A stretch of DNA of 64,000 nt from Methanoregulaceae archaeon UBA467 (GTDB lineage Archaea > Halobacteriota > Methanomicrobia > Methanomicrobiales > Methanospirillaceae). The position numbers and the translations under genes were made by a program. This document shows, piece by piece, positions 63,313 to 64,000 of the stretch. A model generated the notes under the pieces. That model was given only the letters and a program-made list of their open reading frames with translations, was not told where the DNA came from and made no database searches. Within the stretch, counting starts at the first letter, position 1, and the number at the start of each line of letters is the position of its first letter. Where the stretch lies: assembly GCA_002503825.1 (NCBI GenBank), contig DASP01000012.1, positions 94,103 to 158,102 of the forward strand. The letters run 5' to 3'.

Positions 63313-64000
63313 ATGACCGAAAATAAAAGATTTTGTCCGAAATGCGGGACTGATAATACTGCACAGGCTAAATTCTGCCGGAAATGCGGTGAAAAGTTAA
63401 CCCCGGCGAACGCAAAAACGGATGAGACCGTGCAGAAGGCATCGGAACTTGTGAATACCGTCTCGTCAACCGTGTCGAAAGCCCGGTCTACGGTTAATAC
63501 CGCAGGAACGATCGCCCGGACTGCCGGAGAAGTATCACAGATCATTATACGACCCCCGGCAGAATGGGAGGTCGTTGTCGGGGAAGTACTGCCGACAACA
63601 GGTCAGAAGATGGTGGAGTCTGCAGTGATCACGGCGGAACAACATGTGCAACAGCAGGTACAACAGAAAATGCAGGAAGAAGTGATTCGGCAGGTCGCGA
63701 AGGGAACATCGAAACAGAAACAGCCACCGGTTCAAAAACCTGTAGTTCCAAAGGCGGCTCCGCCTGTAGCGCAACCCACCTCTCCGCCTCAGGTTTCCCC
63801 CTCCCTCACCTGCCCGAAGTGTGGAAACCCGGTAAAACCAGGTTCTAAATTCTGCGGGTCCTGTGGAGCAGTGATTGAAACCGGAGCAAAGGCCAAAAAG
63901 GTTCTGAAGGCCCCGGCTGCCCAGGTATGTCCGTCCTGTGGAAGCCCTGTGACTCCCGGCAAAAAATTCTGCGGGTCCTGTGGGGCAGTGATTGAAACCG
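63313..64000 (+). CDS. Multi-zinc-ribbon protein (3' end outside window)
   Basis: From ATG 63313 the frame is open to the right edge (229 codons seen). A zinc ribbon FCPKCGTDNTAQAKFCRKCG lies at about 7-26. A long helical segment rich in Gln, Glu and Val follows (about 95-130), then a Pro-rich linker. Two nearly identical ribbons end the visible part: CPKCGNPVKPGSKFCGSCG (about 160-178) and CPSCGSPVTPGKKFCGSCG (about 199-217), each followed by AVIET. The DNA of these two units is close enough to suggest recent internal duplication. Function unknown. Confidence 0.75.
   Translation, partial: MTENKRFCPKCGTDNTAQAKFCRKCGEKLTPANAKTDETVQKASELVNTVSSTVSKARSTVNTAGTIARTAGEVSQIIIRPPAEWEVVVGEVLPTTGQKMVESAVITAEQHVQQQVQQKMQEEVIRQVAKGTSKQKQPPVQKPVVPKAAPPVAQPTSPPQVSPSLTCPKCGNPVKPGSKFCGSCGAVIETGAKAKKVLKAPAAQVCPSCGSPVTPGKKFCGSCGAVIET

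Overview
The window looks like a methanogenic archaeon of the order Methanomicrobiales (Methanoregula-like; the genus is a guess). Three things point there: a coenzyme M biosynthesis operon using the cysteate synthase route, a methanogenesis-marker-16 type protein, and the lysine aminomutase/beta-lysine acetyltransferase pair that makes the archaeal osmolyte N-epsilon-acetyl-beta-lysine. Several genes have TATA boxes 24-28 nt ahead of the start codon (leaderless transcription), and transcription ends at T-runs. No tRNA, rRNA, CRISPR array or complete insertion sequence was found.

Layout. 1-1.3 kb: end of a thiamine-diphosphate decarboxylase and a DUF1622 membrane protein. 1.7-8.1 kb: an XRE-type regulator diverges from six tightly packed genes: ABC ATPase, G3E-type GTPase, Fe-S protein, DUF39-ferredoxin (marker 16/ComF-like), cysteate synthase and fused sulfopyruvate decarboxylase. 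8.4-13 kb: lipoproteins, a TPR protein and a methyltransferase. 13.4-25 kb: UspA, a SulP transporter, an M20 peptidase, a histidine kinase and three Na+/H+ or Na+-coupled transporters. 25-39 kb: an accessory-rich housekeeping stretch with ablA-ablB, cyanase, a large sensor kinase, AlkD, an MFS transporter, a tiny basic protein and a secreted protein.

38.9-52.2 kb is a visibly AT-rich acquired region. It opens with a decayed tyrosine recombinase and a duplicated gene end. It then carries a MORC-like restriction-modification operon (MORC ATPase, Z1 helicase, PD-(D/E)XK protein, Vsr, convergent 5-methylcytosine methyltransferase). Embedded in that operon is a soluble two-component pair: a kinase with two GHKL ATPase domains and a receiver protein with an unknown output domain. 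After a small zinc-ribbon protein comes a two-gene AAA ATPase/Toprim-like module, another candidate defence pair.

52.2-54.3 kb: the promoter and first codons of an MFS exporter gene are present twice, 673 bp apart, around an array of TGTGGAAG boxes. 54.6-64 kb: a run of zinc-ribbon proteins (a TM protein, a PrsW-type protease, a protein with 22-residue repeats, and a multi-ribbon protein leaving the window). These surround a membrane-anchored Ig-like protein and a 1524-residue Ig-like/coiled-coil giant that share a related domain.

The strongest candidates for undescribed biology are the two-component pair inside the MORC restriction system, the accessory ATPase/GTPase/Fe-S trio of the coenzyme M operon, the AAA/Toprim pair, and the zinc-ribbon/giant-protein cluster.
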